Shown here: in pieces, positions 51,209 through 58,599 of the stretch
How positions within the stretch are numbered: the stretch's first letter is position 1
How the letters are laid out: each line of letters opens with the position of its first letter
Origin: M1-B18 sp048264125
Lineage (GTDB): Bacteria > Bacillota > Clostridia > Peptostreptococcales > Natronincolaceae
NCBI GenBank assembly: GCA_048264125.1
Contig: JBLXDM010000008.1
Coordinates: 1-64,000 of the forward strand
Reading direction: 5' to 3'
Length of the DNA stretch: 64,000 bases
Program-made: the position numbers and the translations under genes
Notes under the pieces: model-generated
Databases searched by the model: none
The model's input: the letters and a program-made list of their open reading frames with translations, nothing else
Told to the model about the DNA's origin: nothing

Positions 51209-51835
51209 CTACAAAACGTTTATTGCAAGGCTCTCAACAATTGCCCCTATTAACATCAGTGAAAAACCTGTCATAAGCACAAGCTTTTCTGCTGTTGACA
51301 GATTTATTTCTCTGATTTTTCGTGTTACAGTTGTTTTACCGTTGGTCAATATTGTGGCGATGTGGGCGACTGCACAGGTGATAAGCAATTGTCCCAGCAT
51401 CTCCCAAAGCCCTGCCCTACGGGTAAGATCGAAGGTGTGTACAATTCGGTCAAGCAAAGGAACAGCTTCCCCTGCCATTGAAAAGGACCAGGTTCCCAAT
51501 ACGACTCCGTTGATGCAAAACTGAGTAAAAAGGGCCAGATATCCAATAGAAATATAGTTGGTCTCCGATTCCTTCTTTTGGCCGAAAAGACTGCCTAAAA
51601 AGATAACTAATACAGAAAGCATATTATAAAAGAAAATTTGCAGTGTGAGAAAGAAAGAATTGCTTGAGGTTTCCCAATTTTGCAATGGGTTTTTGCTTTT
51701 CAGTAACCCCTCTGGAAGAAAAAAATAGCTTATAACCACTACGCCAAAAAACAATGTAAAATATAACAGAATTGAAAAAAGAACACGTTGCTTCAAACGA
51801 TTACTACTTAGGTTTTCACGAAAAAAATTCAACAT
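51209..51835 (-). CDS. Multi-pass membrane protein, weakly SpoIIM-like
   Basis: 208 residues with about five hydrophobic segments (20-42, 60-87, 98-120, 140-163, 184-205). The segment FYNMLSVLVIFLGSLFG followed by FCINGVVLGTWSF recalls the SpoIIM/DUF95 fold (an Asn-rich turn then an N-G-x-x-x-G helix), but only weakly. No catalytic motif. GGGAGG precedes the ATG. It follows, on the same strand, a DUF2178-like membrane protein. Confidence 0.6.
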   Translation of the reverse strand: MLNFFRENLSSNRLKQRVLFSILLYFTLFFGVVVISYFFLPEGLLKSKNPLQNWETSSNSFFLTLQIFFYNMLSVLVIFLGSLFGQKKESETNYISIGYLALFTQFCINGVVLGTWSFSMAGEAVPLLDRIVHTFDLTRRAGLWEMLGQLLITCAVAHIATILTNGKTTVTRKIREINLSTAEKLVLMTGFSLMLIGAIVESLAINVL

Positions 51836-51868
51836 TTATCTGCCTCCCTACAGTAATGGAGTAAACCA

Positions 51869-52285
51869 TCACATTTCTTTTTGATATTTGCTTATAAGAT
51901 AAAGACCTATGAAATTGTAGATTAGGAAAACTACCACAACAGCCAATGTAGCCCATAAAGGAGCTGATATAAAAATAGTAATATAAACGATGGCCATAAT
52001 CAGCCATTGTGTAATGTCTCCAGCTTTGGCCTTTGCTCGATTACGTATTATGGTATTCCGTTCATCGTAATAATCAATTTGAGCATGGATTGCAAGCTGT
52101 GGATCCTTACGTTCTATATGCTTCATCACCAAATTTGATATGCTTAACCCAATAAAACCCGAGCCCAGACCAATTAAGATACCTGCTATAGGCTTTACTT
52201 CCTCATTGTTAAAAAAGAAGCTTGCAACGATACAACAAATGCCAAAGATTAGCATAACAACATAATAAGCAGCCTTTTTTTTCAT
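51869..52285 (-). CDS. DUF2178-like membrane protein
   Basis: 138 residues with helices at about 7-25, 33-52, 92-108 and 110-132. The middle polar part (DYYDERNTIIRNRAKAKAGDIT) matches the DERN motif of DUF2178-type proteins, often found next to small HTH regulators; none is seen here. Role unknown. GAGGAAAAG precedes the ATG. Confidence 0.65.
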   Translation of the reverse strand: MKKKAAYYVVMLIFGICCIVASFFFNNEEVKPIAGILIGLGSGFIGLSISNLVMKHIERKDPQLAIHAQIDYYDERNTIIRNRAKAKAGDITQWLIMAIVYITIFISAPLWATLAVVVVFLIYNFIGLYLISKYQKEM

Positions 52286-52398
52286 TTCTTTTCCTCCTCA
52301 TAGATATATATTTTCTGCAATGAACATGTTATAGTACCTGATATTGCTGTTATGTATTGATGTCAAACTGTTTGCTACTTAGCCGTTCAATATCAAAC

Positions 52399-52420
52399 TA
52401 CGGAAAGCTTGCTTTCCGTA
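52399..52420. repeat. Perfect 9-bp hairpin
   Basis: TACGGAAAG-CTTG-CTTTCCGTA, in the intergenic region between divergent genes; no U tract. Could be a binding site or leftover repeat. Confidence 0.5.
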
Positions 52421-52483
52421 AATAATATCATAGAAAAGAGTCGGTGTCAAGCTAACTTTCCATGGGAGTCTAGCTGCGATAAA

Positions 52484-52600
52484 ATGATTAAGCATTATAT
52501 AGCAAAGGGCCTGTCATATTTGTTTAGTATATGGATTTATATTATAATAGGCTATATGAGCTCTGCAGTGGCTTTGGGCAAATGGGAGGATTTTGAATGA
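52484..52600 (+). CDS. Possible 38-residue membrane peptide coupled to DUF362 gene
   Basis: An in-frame short ORF from ATG 52484 with one hydrophobic helix (YLFSIWIYIIIGYMSSAVAL) and an acidic end. Its stop overlaps the start of the DUF362 gene (ATGA), so it could couple translation. The ribosome site is poor (GGGAG 15 bases upstream), and the frame is open back to 52409, so it may not be translated. Confidence 0.35.
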   Translation: MIKHYIAKGLSYLFSIWIYIIIGYMSSAVALGKWEDFE

Positions 52601-53628
52601 ATCGTGTTTATTTTAAGGCAATTGATTCTTACGATAATAGAGAAGAAATAAATAGCGCAGCTGAGGAGCTGTTTAAGCAGCTGGTTAAGGGGGAGGGACT
52701 TCAGCTGGAGGCCTTTATTCCGCTCAAGGTACATTTTGGGGAGAAGGGAAATAAGACCTTTATTCAACCTCAGAATTTTGTAGGCCTGATACAGCATCTG
52801 AAGGATAGTAACATAGAAAGTGAATATATCGAAACTAATGTCCTATACAGAGGTCAAAGAACCACAGAGGAAAGCCATAGGGCCTTGGCAATAGAGCATG
52901 GCTTTACACAGCTGCCCATCCATATAGCAGATGGTGAAATAGGCAGTGATTATGCGCTTGTAGATATCGATAAAAAGCACTTTAAAAGCTGTATGATAGC
53001 CAAGGGAATGGCAAAGCAGAAGCAAATTATAGTTTTAAGTCATTTTAAGGGTCATATCCTGGCAGGCTTTGGGGGAGCTGTAAAGCAACTGGCTATGGGC
53101 TGTGCCTCCAGAGGGGGAAAGCTGGCTCAGCATGCCAACTCGGTACCGGATATTAGCTTTCTGAAATGCAAGGGCTGCAGGGTCTGTGGCTCCCGTTGTC
53201 CTGAAAATGCAATAACCGTGAATAAGCGAGCTAAGATAAACAAGGATAAATGTGTGGGCTGTGCAGCTTGTATGGCGGTCTGTCCCTATGGAGCCATAAG
53301 CAATAGCTGGCTGGCCTCCATGACCAAAGCCTTTTACGAAAGGCTAGCGGAATATGCCTATGCAGCCGCCAAGGGCAAAAATAACATATATATCACCTAT
53401 GCATTGAATATTACAAAGCACTGTGACTGTGAAGGACATCTGATGGAGCCTATAACAAAGGATTTAGGGATCTTTGCATCAACAGATCCCATAGCCATAG
53501 ATCAGGCCTGTTTGGATATGCTGGATAAACGAGAGGGTAAAAAAGTATTTAAAAAGGGTAGAGAGGTCCTAGTATATGGAGAAGAAATCGGGCTGGGTAG
53601 TAGAAGCTATCAGCTAATTGAGCTATAG
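52597..53628 (+). CDS. DUF362 protein with two 4Fe-4S clusters
   Basis: 343 residues. DUF362 domain (about 40-190 and 265-335: LSHFKGHILAGFGGAVKQLAMGC, STDPIAIDQACLDM) interrupted by a bacterial ferredoxin pair (CKGCRVCGSRCP and CVGCAACMAVCP, about 192-235). Cytosolic. The reaction is unknown; DUF362 proteins are widespread in anaerobes. GGGAGG precedes the ATG. Followed by a REP-like hairpin. Confidence 0.88.
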   Translation: MNRVYFKAIDSYDNREEINSAAEELFKQLVKGEGLQLEAFIPLKVHFGEKGNKTFIQPQNFVGLIQHLKDSNIESEYIETNVLYRGQRTTEESHRALAIEHGFTQLPIHIADGEIGSDYALVDIDKKHFKSCMIAKGMAKQKQIIVLSHFKGHILAGFGGAVKQLAMGCASRGGKLAQHANSVPDISFLKCKGCRVCGSRCPENAITVNKRAKINKDKCVGCAACMAVCPYGAISNSWLASMTKAFYERLAEYAYAAAKGKNNIYITYALNITKHCDCEGHLMEPITKDLGIFASTDPIAIDQACLDMLDKREGKKVFKKGREVLVYGEEIGLGSRSYQLIEL

Positions 53629-53706
53629 AAAGGGGACGGTCCTGATTTGCATTTTGTCGAATGCAAATCAGGACCGTCCCTGTTTGCGCTGAGGACCATC
53701 CCCTTT
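53629..53706. repeat. REP-like nested hairpin
   Basis: GGGACGGTCCTGATTTGCAT (53633-53652) is perfectly inverted at 53661-53680 around an 8-base loop. A second copy of the right-hand end, AGGACCATCCCCTTT (about 53692-53706), can pair with the outer AAAGGGGACGGTCCT. It lies between convergent genes and may also end transcription. Confidence 0.75.
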
Positions 53707-53716
53707 TGGGTATGAA

Positions 53717-54604
53717 TTAGTAGCCGGAGCTTTTTAGCTCCTCTAAAAACAGTGGTATTGCAGGATTTGTGTTGGATTTCTTCCAGGCCAGCACCAGCTC
53801 GTCCTCTGATTGATCTCCCTCTATGCTGACAAAGCGTAGACTGGGACTGGCATTTTGCTCAAGGCTCTTGGGGAGTATTGCAATCCCCATGCCTGCGTCC
53901 ACCAGCAACAGGACAGTAGACAGCATTCTGGGCTGGGTGATGATATTAGGGGTGAAGCCGTTAGTTGCACACATTAACAGAGTTTTGTTAAAGCCCTGTG
54001 GGGATTCATGCCTGCTGATGGTAATAAAGCGTTCCTTAGCCAATTCGGAAATATTTATGGATTCCCTGCCAGCCAGCGGGTGCTCGCAATGCATCACAAT
54101 AGATATGGATTCACTGGAAATTTTCTTTTTTTCAAGCCCGCCTATGTTTTCAAGCCCAAAGGATAGTGTGAAAACAACGTCCAGCTCATCGTTATTCAGA
54201 GCATCTATCAGCATTCCATGATTAAATTGATTTAACTGAAGGTCGATCTTAGGATAATTCTTCTTGAACTGTCGTATAAGACCAGGAAGAAAAGTCCTTT
54301 CGGTATAGCCCAGAAAACCGATGCTCAAGCCCCCAATGATTCCCAGCTCTGCCTGGCGGGTTTTTTCTATAACCTCTGCAGATTTATTTATAAGATTGAT
54401 TGCTTCCTTCAATAGTACCTTTCCTGAATTGGTTAATCTAACTGAGCGCTTATTTCTTATAAACAATTGGACCCCCAGCTTGCCTTCCAAATCTGATATC
54501 TGTTGACTGACGGCAGATTGGGCAACGAAAAGGCTTTTGGCGGCCTCGGTAAAGTTCAGGTGCTCAGCCACCGCAATAAAATACTTCAGCTGTCGAATAT
54601 CCAA
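53717..54604 (-). CDS. LysR-family transcriptional regulator
   Basis: 295 residues: N-terminal winged helix (RQLKYFIAVAEHLNFTEAAK, QSAVSQQISDLEGKLG) and a periplasmic-binding-fold effector domain. It is divergent from butyrate kinase and the vor genes (205-bp shared region), so it probably controls them; the effector could be a branched-chain 2-oxoacid or related metabolite (inference). GAGGTGA precedes the ATG. Confidence 0.9.
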   Translation of the reverse strand: MDIRQLKYFIAVAEHLNFTEAAKSLFVAQSAVSQQISDLEGKLGVQLFIRNKRSVRLTNSGKVLLKEAINLINKSAEVIEKTRQAELGIIGGLSIGFLGYTERTFLPGLIRQFKKNYPKIDLQLNQFNHGMLIDALNNDELDVVFTLSFGLENIGGLEKKKISSESISIVMHCEHPLAGRESINISELAKERFITISRHESPQGFNKTLLMCATNGFTPNIITQPRMLSTVLLLVDAGMGIAILPKSLEQNASPSLRFVSIEGDQSEDELVLAWKKSNTNPAIPLFLEELKSSGY

Positions 54605-54809
54605 TTAACTCACCTCCGATAATATTTCCTTATCTAAATAATAACATTTATCATTTATTTTATCAAGAATAATCAGTTTTACTTATTACTGATATAGCAT
54701 ACAAGTATTTTACAATAGCTTAAATTTTCTGTATTCTTATATTAGGAGCATTATTAAATTTATTGAAGCACTCAAATTAATTTAGAAGATATTTACTGGA
54801 GGTTTTCAC

Positions 54810-55886
54810 ATGTCATTATCAAAAAACAGAATTTTGGCCATAAATCCCGGTGCCACATCCACCAAAATAGCAGTATACCAGGAGGAAAGCCTTTTATTTA
54901 AGAGAACTGTGGAGCATTCTGTGCAGGATTTAGAAAGGTTTTTTAGGGTCTTTGACCAGTATCAGTATCGATTAGACCTAGTACTGGAGGCTCTGAAGGA
55001 AGAAAACGTTAGCCTAGATACTTTGGCGGCGGTGGTAGGCCGTGGCGGTTTGCTAAAGCCTCTGGCAGGGGGAACCTACAGGGTAAATGAAAAAATGCTG
55101 GAGGACCTGAAAAAGGCTGAAAGAGGCGAGCATGCATCTAATTTGGGTGCTGTAATGGCTGCGAATCTTGCTGACAAACTGAATATCCCTGCTTTTATAG
55201 TAGATCCTGTTTCTGTTGATGAAATGGAGCCTGTGGCACGTATCTCCGGCTTAGCCGATATACAGAGAATTAGCCTATCCCATGCCTTAAACATGAAGGC
55301 TGTTGCTAGAAAGGTTGCAGCGGCAATGGATAAAAGATATGAGGATGTAAATTTGGTTGTGGTGCATTTAGGCACTGGAGTTTCCGTAACACCACATAAG
55401 AAGGGGAAGATGATAGATGTCAATAACGCCAAGGCAGAGGGTCCCTTCTCTCCTGATAGATGCGGCGGGCTGCCGGCGGATCAGCTGGTGAAGCTATGCT
55501 TCTCTGGAAAGTATACCTATGATGAGCTGAAGGAAATGCTAAGCAGCAAGGGCGGCTTCTATTCCTACTTCGGAACAAAGGATGCCCGAGAGGTGGAAGC
55601 AATGGCTGCTGAGGGAAATCAGCAGGCCAATGTAGTGCTGGAGGCGCTTGCATATCAGGTCTCAAAGGAAATCGGTGCTATGGCGGCGGTTTTAGAGGGT
55701 GAAGTGGACAGAATAGTTCTTACCGGTGGCATTGCCTACTCTAAAAGAATCGTTGAGGATATCACCAGAAGAGTTAAATTTATTGCTCCTATCGAGATTT
55801 TACCCGGTGAAGAGGAGCTGGAATCACTGGCTCTTGGCGCCCTCAGGGTTATAAAGGGAGAAGAGGAAGCCACGTTATATAGTTAG
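54810..55886 (+). CDS. buk: Butyrate kinase
   Basis: 358 residues, acetokinase family: RILAINPGATSTKIAVY at the N terminus, VVHLGTGVSV and ITGGIA-like LTGGIAYSKRI. Converts acyl phosphate and ADP to acid and ATP; substrates may include isobutyrate and isovalerate. CTGGAGG precedes the ATG. The phosphotransacylase (ptb) partner is not in the window. First gene of a buk-vor operon. Confidence 0.94.
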   Translation: MSLSKNRILAINPGATSTKIAVYQEESLLFKRTVEHSVQDLERFFRVFDQYQYRLDLVLEALKEENVSLDTLAAVVGRGGLLKPLAGGTYRVNEKMLEDLKKAERGEHASNLGAVMAANLADKLNIPAFIVDPVSVDEMEPVARISGLADIQRISLSHALNMKAVARKVAAAMDKRYEDVNLVVVHLGTGVSVTPHKKGKMIDVNNAKAEGPFSPDRCGGLPADQLVKLCFSGKYTYDELKEMLSSKGGFYSYFGTKDAREVEAMAAEGNQQANVVLEALAYQVSKEIGAMAAVLEGEVDRIVLTGGIAYSKRIVEDITRRVKFIAPIEILPGEEELESLALGALRVIKGEEEATLYS

Positions 55887-55948
55887 TCAAAATTTTATAT
55901 AAATGAATGCTTTAGTTGGATAATCAAGTATGAAGGGGAGAGATTCAG

Positions 55949-56152
55949 ATGGCAAAGGTAAATGTGTTAAGCGAGTACTGTAAGAGCTGTGGTCTTTGTA
56001 TTGATATTTGTCCTAAGAAGATACTAGAAATAGGCGACAAATCGAATCAAAAGGGATATTTTACTGTAATTTGTAGCGATCAGGACAAATGTATCGGATG
56101 TGCCCTATGTGCTACCGTATGTCCAGATGTAGCAATCGAGGTTTATAAATAA
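55949..56152 (+). CDS. vorD: 2-oxoacid:ferredoxin oxidoreductase delta subunit (ferredoxin)
   Basis: 67 residues with two 4Fe-4S motifs, CKSCGLCIDICP and CIGCALCATVCP. The small ferredoxin-like subunit of the four-subunit VOR/KOR enzymes passes electrons from the beta subunit. AAGGGGAG precedes the ATG. Between buk and the alpha gene on the same strand. Confidence 0.92.
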   Translation: MAKVNVLSEYCKSCGLCIDICPKKILEIGDKSNQKGYFTVICSDQDKCIGCALCATVCPDVAIEVYK

Positions 56153-56178
56153 TAGCGTGGAAGGGAGCTGAAAGACTG

Positions 56179-57246
56179 ATGGAAAAGGTACTATTAAAGG
56201 GTAATGAAATAATTGGTGAAGCCGCCATCCGTTCAGGATGTAAGGTGTTCTTTGGATATCCAATAACGCCATCGACGGAGGTCATAGAATATTTATCAAG
56301 GCATTTTCCTAAGGTTGGTGGAACTGTAGTTCAGGCGGAGGACGAGATAGGTGCAATTAATATGTGCTATGGTGCAGCCTGTACAGGTACAAGGGTTATG
56401 ACGGCCTCCTCAAGTCCGGGGGTAAGCTTAAAGCAGGAGGGAATTTCCTACAGTGCTGCCGTGGGTCTTCCAATGGTTATTGTAAACGTTAACCGTTGCG
56501 GTCCAGGTCTGGGGGGCTTAGGTCCTGCTCAATCCGACTATTTTCAATCCACAAGAGGCGGAGGACATGGAGATTATAGAACCATTGTTCTAGCTCCATC
56601 AAAGGCTCAAGAGCTATATGACTATACCATGCTGGCCTTTGACTTAGCAGATAAATATAGAAATCCCGTAATACTTCATACAGATGGCTTTTTAGGTCAA
56701 ACCATGGAGCCTGTGATGGTGAAGGAAAGACCAGAGGTACCTACAGTAGACAGAGATTGGGTTGTAGATGGTGCAAGGGGCAGGAAAAAGAGGGTATTAG
56801 CAAGCTACTCCTTAACTAACGAGGTTGGTGAAGCAAACAACCTTAAATGGGAGGCTAAATATAAGGATATTCAAGAGAAGGAGCAAATGTGGGAGGAGTT
56901 CCACACTGAGGACGCTGAATATCTGCTGGTAAGCTACGGTACAACTGGAAGAATATGCAAAAGCACGGTTTTAAATGCTCGTAAAAAGGGGATTAAGCTT
57001 GGTTTAATTAGACCAATCACCCTATGGCCCTTCCCGGAAAAGGCATTTATTCCGTATAAGGATAAGGTTAAAGGCATTGTTACTGTTGAGTTAAATACAG
57101 GCCAGATGATTGAGGACGTTAAGCTGGCAGTGGAATGCAAAACGCCTGTTCATTTATATAGGAGACAAGGCGGCATGCTGCCAACTGAGCATGAGATATT
57201 GGAATACTTCGAAAATACATTTAGAGCAACAGCTGAGGAGGTGTAG
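56179..57246 (+). CDS. vorB: 2-oxoisovalerate (Vor-type) oxidoreductase alpha subunit
   Basis: 355 residues: GNEIIGEAAIRSGCKVFFGYPITPSTEVIEYL, VQAEDEIGAINMCYGAA, ASSSPGVSLKQEG and the C-terminal domain. Pyrimidine-binding half of the active site; the family is annotated 2-oxoisovalerate or 2-oxoacid specific, and the choice here follows from buk nearby. AAGGGAG precedes the ATG. Confidence 0.93.
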   Translation: MEKVLLKGNEIIGEAAIRSGCKVFFGYPITPSTEVIEYLSRHFPKVGGTVVQAEDEIGAINMCYGAACTGTRVMTASSSPGVSLKQEGISYSAAVGLPMVIVNVNRCGPGLGGLGPAQSDYFQSTRGGGHGDYRTIVLAPSKAQELYDYTMLAFDLADKYRNPVILHTDGFLGQTMEPVMVKERPEVPTVDRDWVVDGARGRKKRVLASYSLTNEVGEANNLKWEAKYKDIQEKEQMWEEFHTEDAEYLLVSYGTTGRICKSTVLNARKKGIKLGLIRPITLWPFPEKAFIPYKDKVKGIVTVELNTGQMIEDVKLAVECKTPVHLYRRQGGMLPTEHEILEYFENTFRATAEEV

Positions 57247-57248
57247 TC

Positions 57249-58001
57249 ATGGAAAAGGTTTTTGGTAGAAGTAAAGGGTTAACTGACGTTCCATTCTCTT
57301 TTTGCCCTGGCTGTACGCATGGTACCATCATGAGATTAATCGCCGAGGTTTTAGAGGAATTAGATATTATAGAAGATACAATTGGTGTTTCTCCCGTAGG
57401 CTGTGCAGGCTTTAGTCAGGACTTCTTCAGCTGTGACTTCGTAGGGGCTGCCCATGGTAGAGCCCAGGCTGTAGGTGTTGGTATTAAAAGATCCCTGCCG
57501 GATAGAATGGTATTTACCTACCAGGGAGACGGAGATATTGCTGCCATAGGTACGCAGCATGCAATTCATACGGCTGCAAGAGGTGAAAAGATTACATCAA
57601 TAATGGTTAATAATGCCATCTTTGGTATGACGGGAGGCCAAATGGCACCGACTACCCTAGAGGGAATGAAGACCTCTACAAGCCCATATGGTAGAGATGT
57701 TTCGGTAAACGGCTATCCGATAGATTTACCGAGATTAATTTCAAATCTTGAAGGCGCAGTATATGTAGCCTCTGTTTCTGTGGATTCACCTAAGAATATA
57801 CAGCAGGCTAAGAAGGCTATTAAAAAGGCCTTCATGGTTCAACAGGCAGGTCTTGGCTTTTCCTTTGTAAGCGTATTGTCCACCTGTCCTACAAACTGGG
57901 GCTTATCTCCTGTAGATAGCTTGAAATGGCTTCGTGAAAACATGATGCCTGTTTATCAAATGGGTGAGTTAAAGGCGACAGAGGAGGTAAAAAGCTTATG
58001 A
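57249..58001 (+). CDS. vorA: 2-oxoacid:ferredoxin oxidoreductase beta subunit
   Basis: 250 residues. TPP-binding: FCPGCTHGTIMRLIAE, VGCAGFSQDF, YQGDGDIAAIGTQHA and NNAIFGMTGGQM. It starts two bases after the alpha stop, and its own stop overlaps the gamma start. Confidence 0.93.
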   Translation: MEKVFGRSKGLTDVPFSFCPGCTHGTIMRLIAEVLEELDIIEDTIGVSPVGCAGFSQDFFSCDFVGAAHGRAQAVGVGIKRSLPDRMVFTYQGDGDIAAIGTQHAIHTAARGEKITSIMVNNAIFGMTGGQMAPTTLEGMKTSTSPYGRDVSVNGYPIDLPRLISNLEGAVYVASVSVDSPKNIQQAKKAIKKAFMVQQAGLGFSFVSVLSTCPTNWGLSPVDSLKWLRENMMPVYQMGELKATEEVKSL

Positions 58002-58531
58002 TGGATAAGGTAATTTTAGCCGGCTTTGGTGGTCAAGGGGTTATGTTCCTTGGAAAGGTTCTGGCTTATGCTGGAATGGGTTCAGATTTAGAGCTATGCT
58101 GGATTCCCTCCTATGGGCCTGAAATGCGTGGAGGTACTGCCAACTGCTCAGTTATACTTTCAGACGAGGAGATTAATTCCCCCGTTATTGACCTTGCGGA
58201 TGCGGCAATAGTACTGAATAAGCCTGCATACGATAAATTCGCAACCAAAGTAAAGCCCGGTGGCGTGTTGGTTGTCAACTCCTCCCTTGCTAAGCTGGAT
58301 AAGGTGAGAGCGGATATAACAGTGATAGAGATTCCTGCCACAGAAATGGCCAACGAGCTGGGAAACAACAGTATAGCCAACATGGTATGCCTGGGAGCTC
58401 TAGTTCCAAGCCTTAGACTGGTGGATTTATCAAAGATAGAAAAGGCCATGATAAAGCTGGCTGGTAAAAAACCGGAGCTTATGAAGGTCAATATAGCAGC
58501 AATAAATAAGGGAATTGAATTTACAAAATAG
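57998..58531 (+). CDS. vorC: 2-oxoacid:ferredoxin oxidoreductase gamma subunit
   Basis: 177 residues: ILAGFGGQGVMFLGKVLAYAG, SYGPEMRGGTANCSVI. Completes the delta-alpha-beta-gamma enzyme. Overlaps the beta stop by four bases (ATGA), then a strong terminator. The set plus buk makes ATP from branched-chain amino acid breakdown. Confidence 0.93.
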   Translation: MMDKVILAGFGGQGVMFLGKVLAYAGMGSDLELCWIPSYGPEMRGGTANCSVILSDEEINSPVIDLADAAIVLNKPAYDKFATKVKPGGVLVVNSSLAKLDKVRADITVIEIPATEMANELGNNSIANMVCLGALVPSLRLVDLSKIEKAMIKLAGKKPELMKVNIAAINKGIEFTK

Positions 58532-58542
58532 TACTGCAATTG

Positions 58543-58583
58543 AAAAGCCTTCTCCAAGAGCTAAGCTCAAGAGAAGGCTTTTT
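58543..58583 (+). terminator. Terminator of buk-vor operon
   Basis: AAAAGCCTTCTC / GAGAAGGCTTTT with a T6 tail. Confidence 0.9.
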
Positions 58584-58599
58584 TAGATGATTAAATTCA

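Noticed and set aside
51030..51524. 164-codon ORF after the ANTAR gene
   Set aside because: It crosses the ANTAR terminator and is antisense to a membrane-protein gene; no ribosome site.
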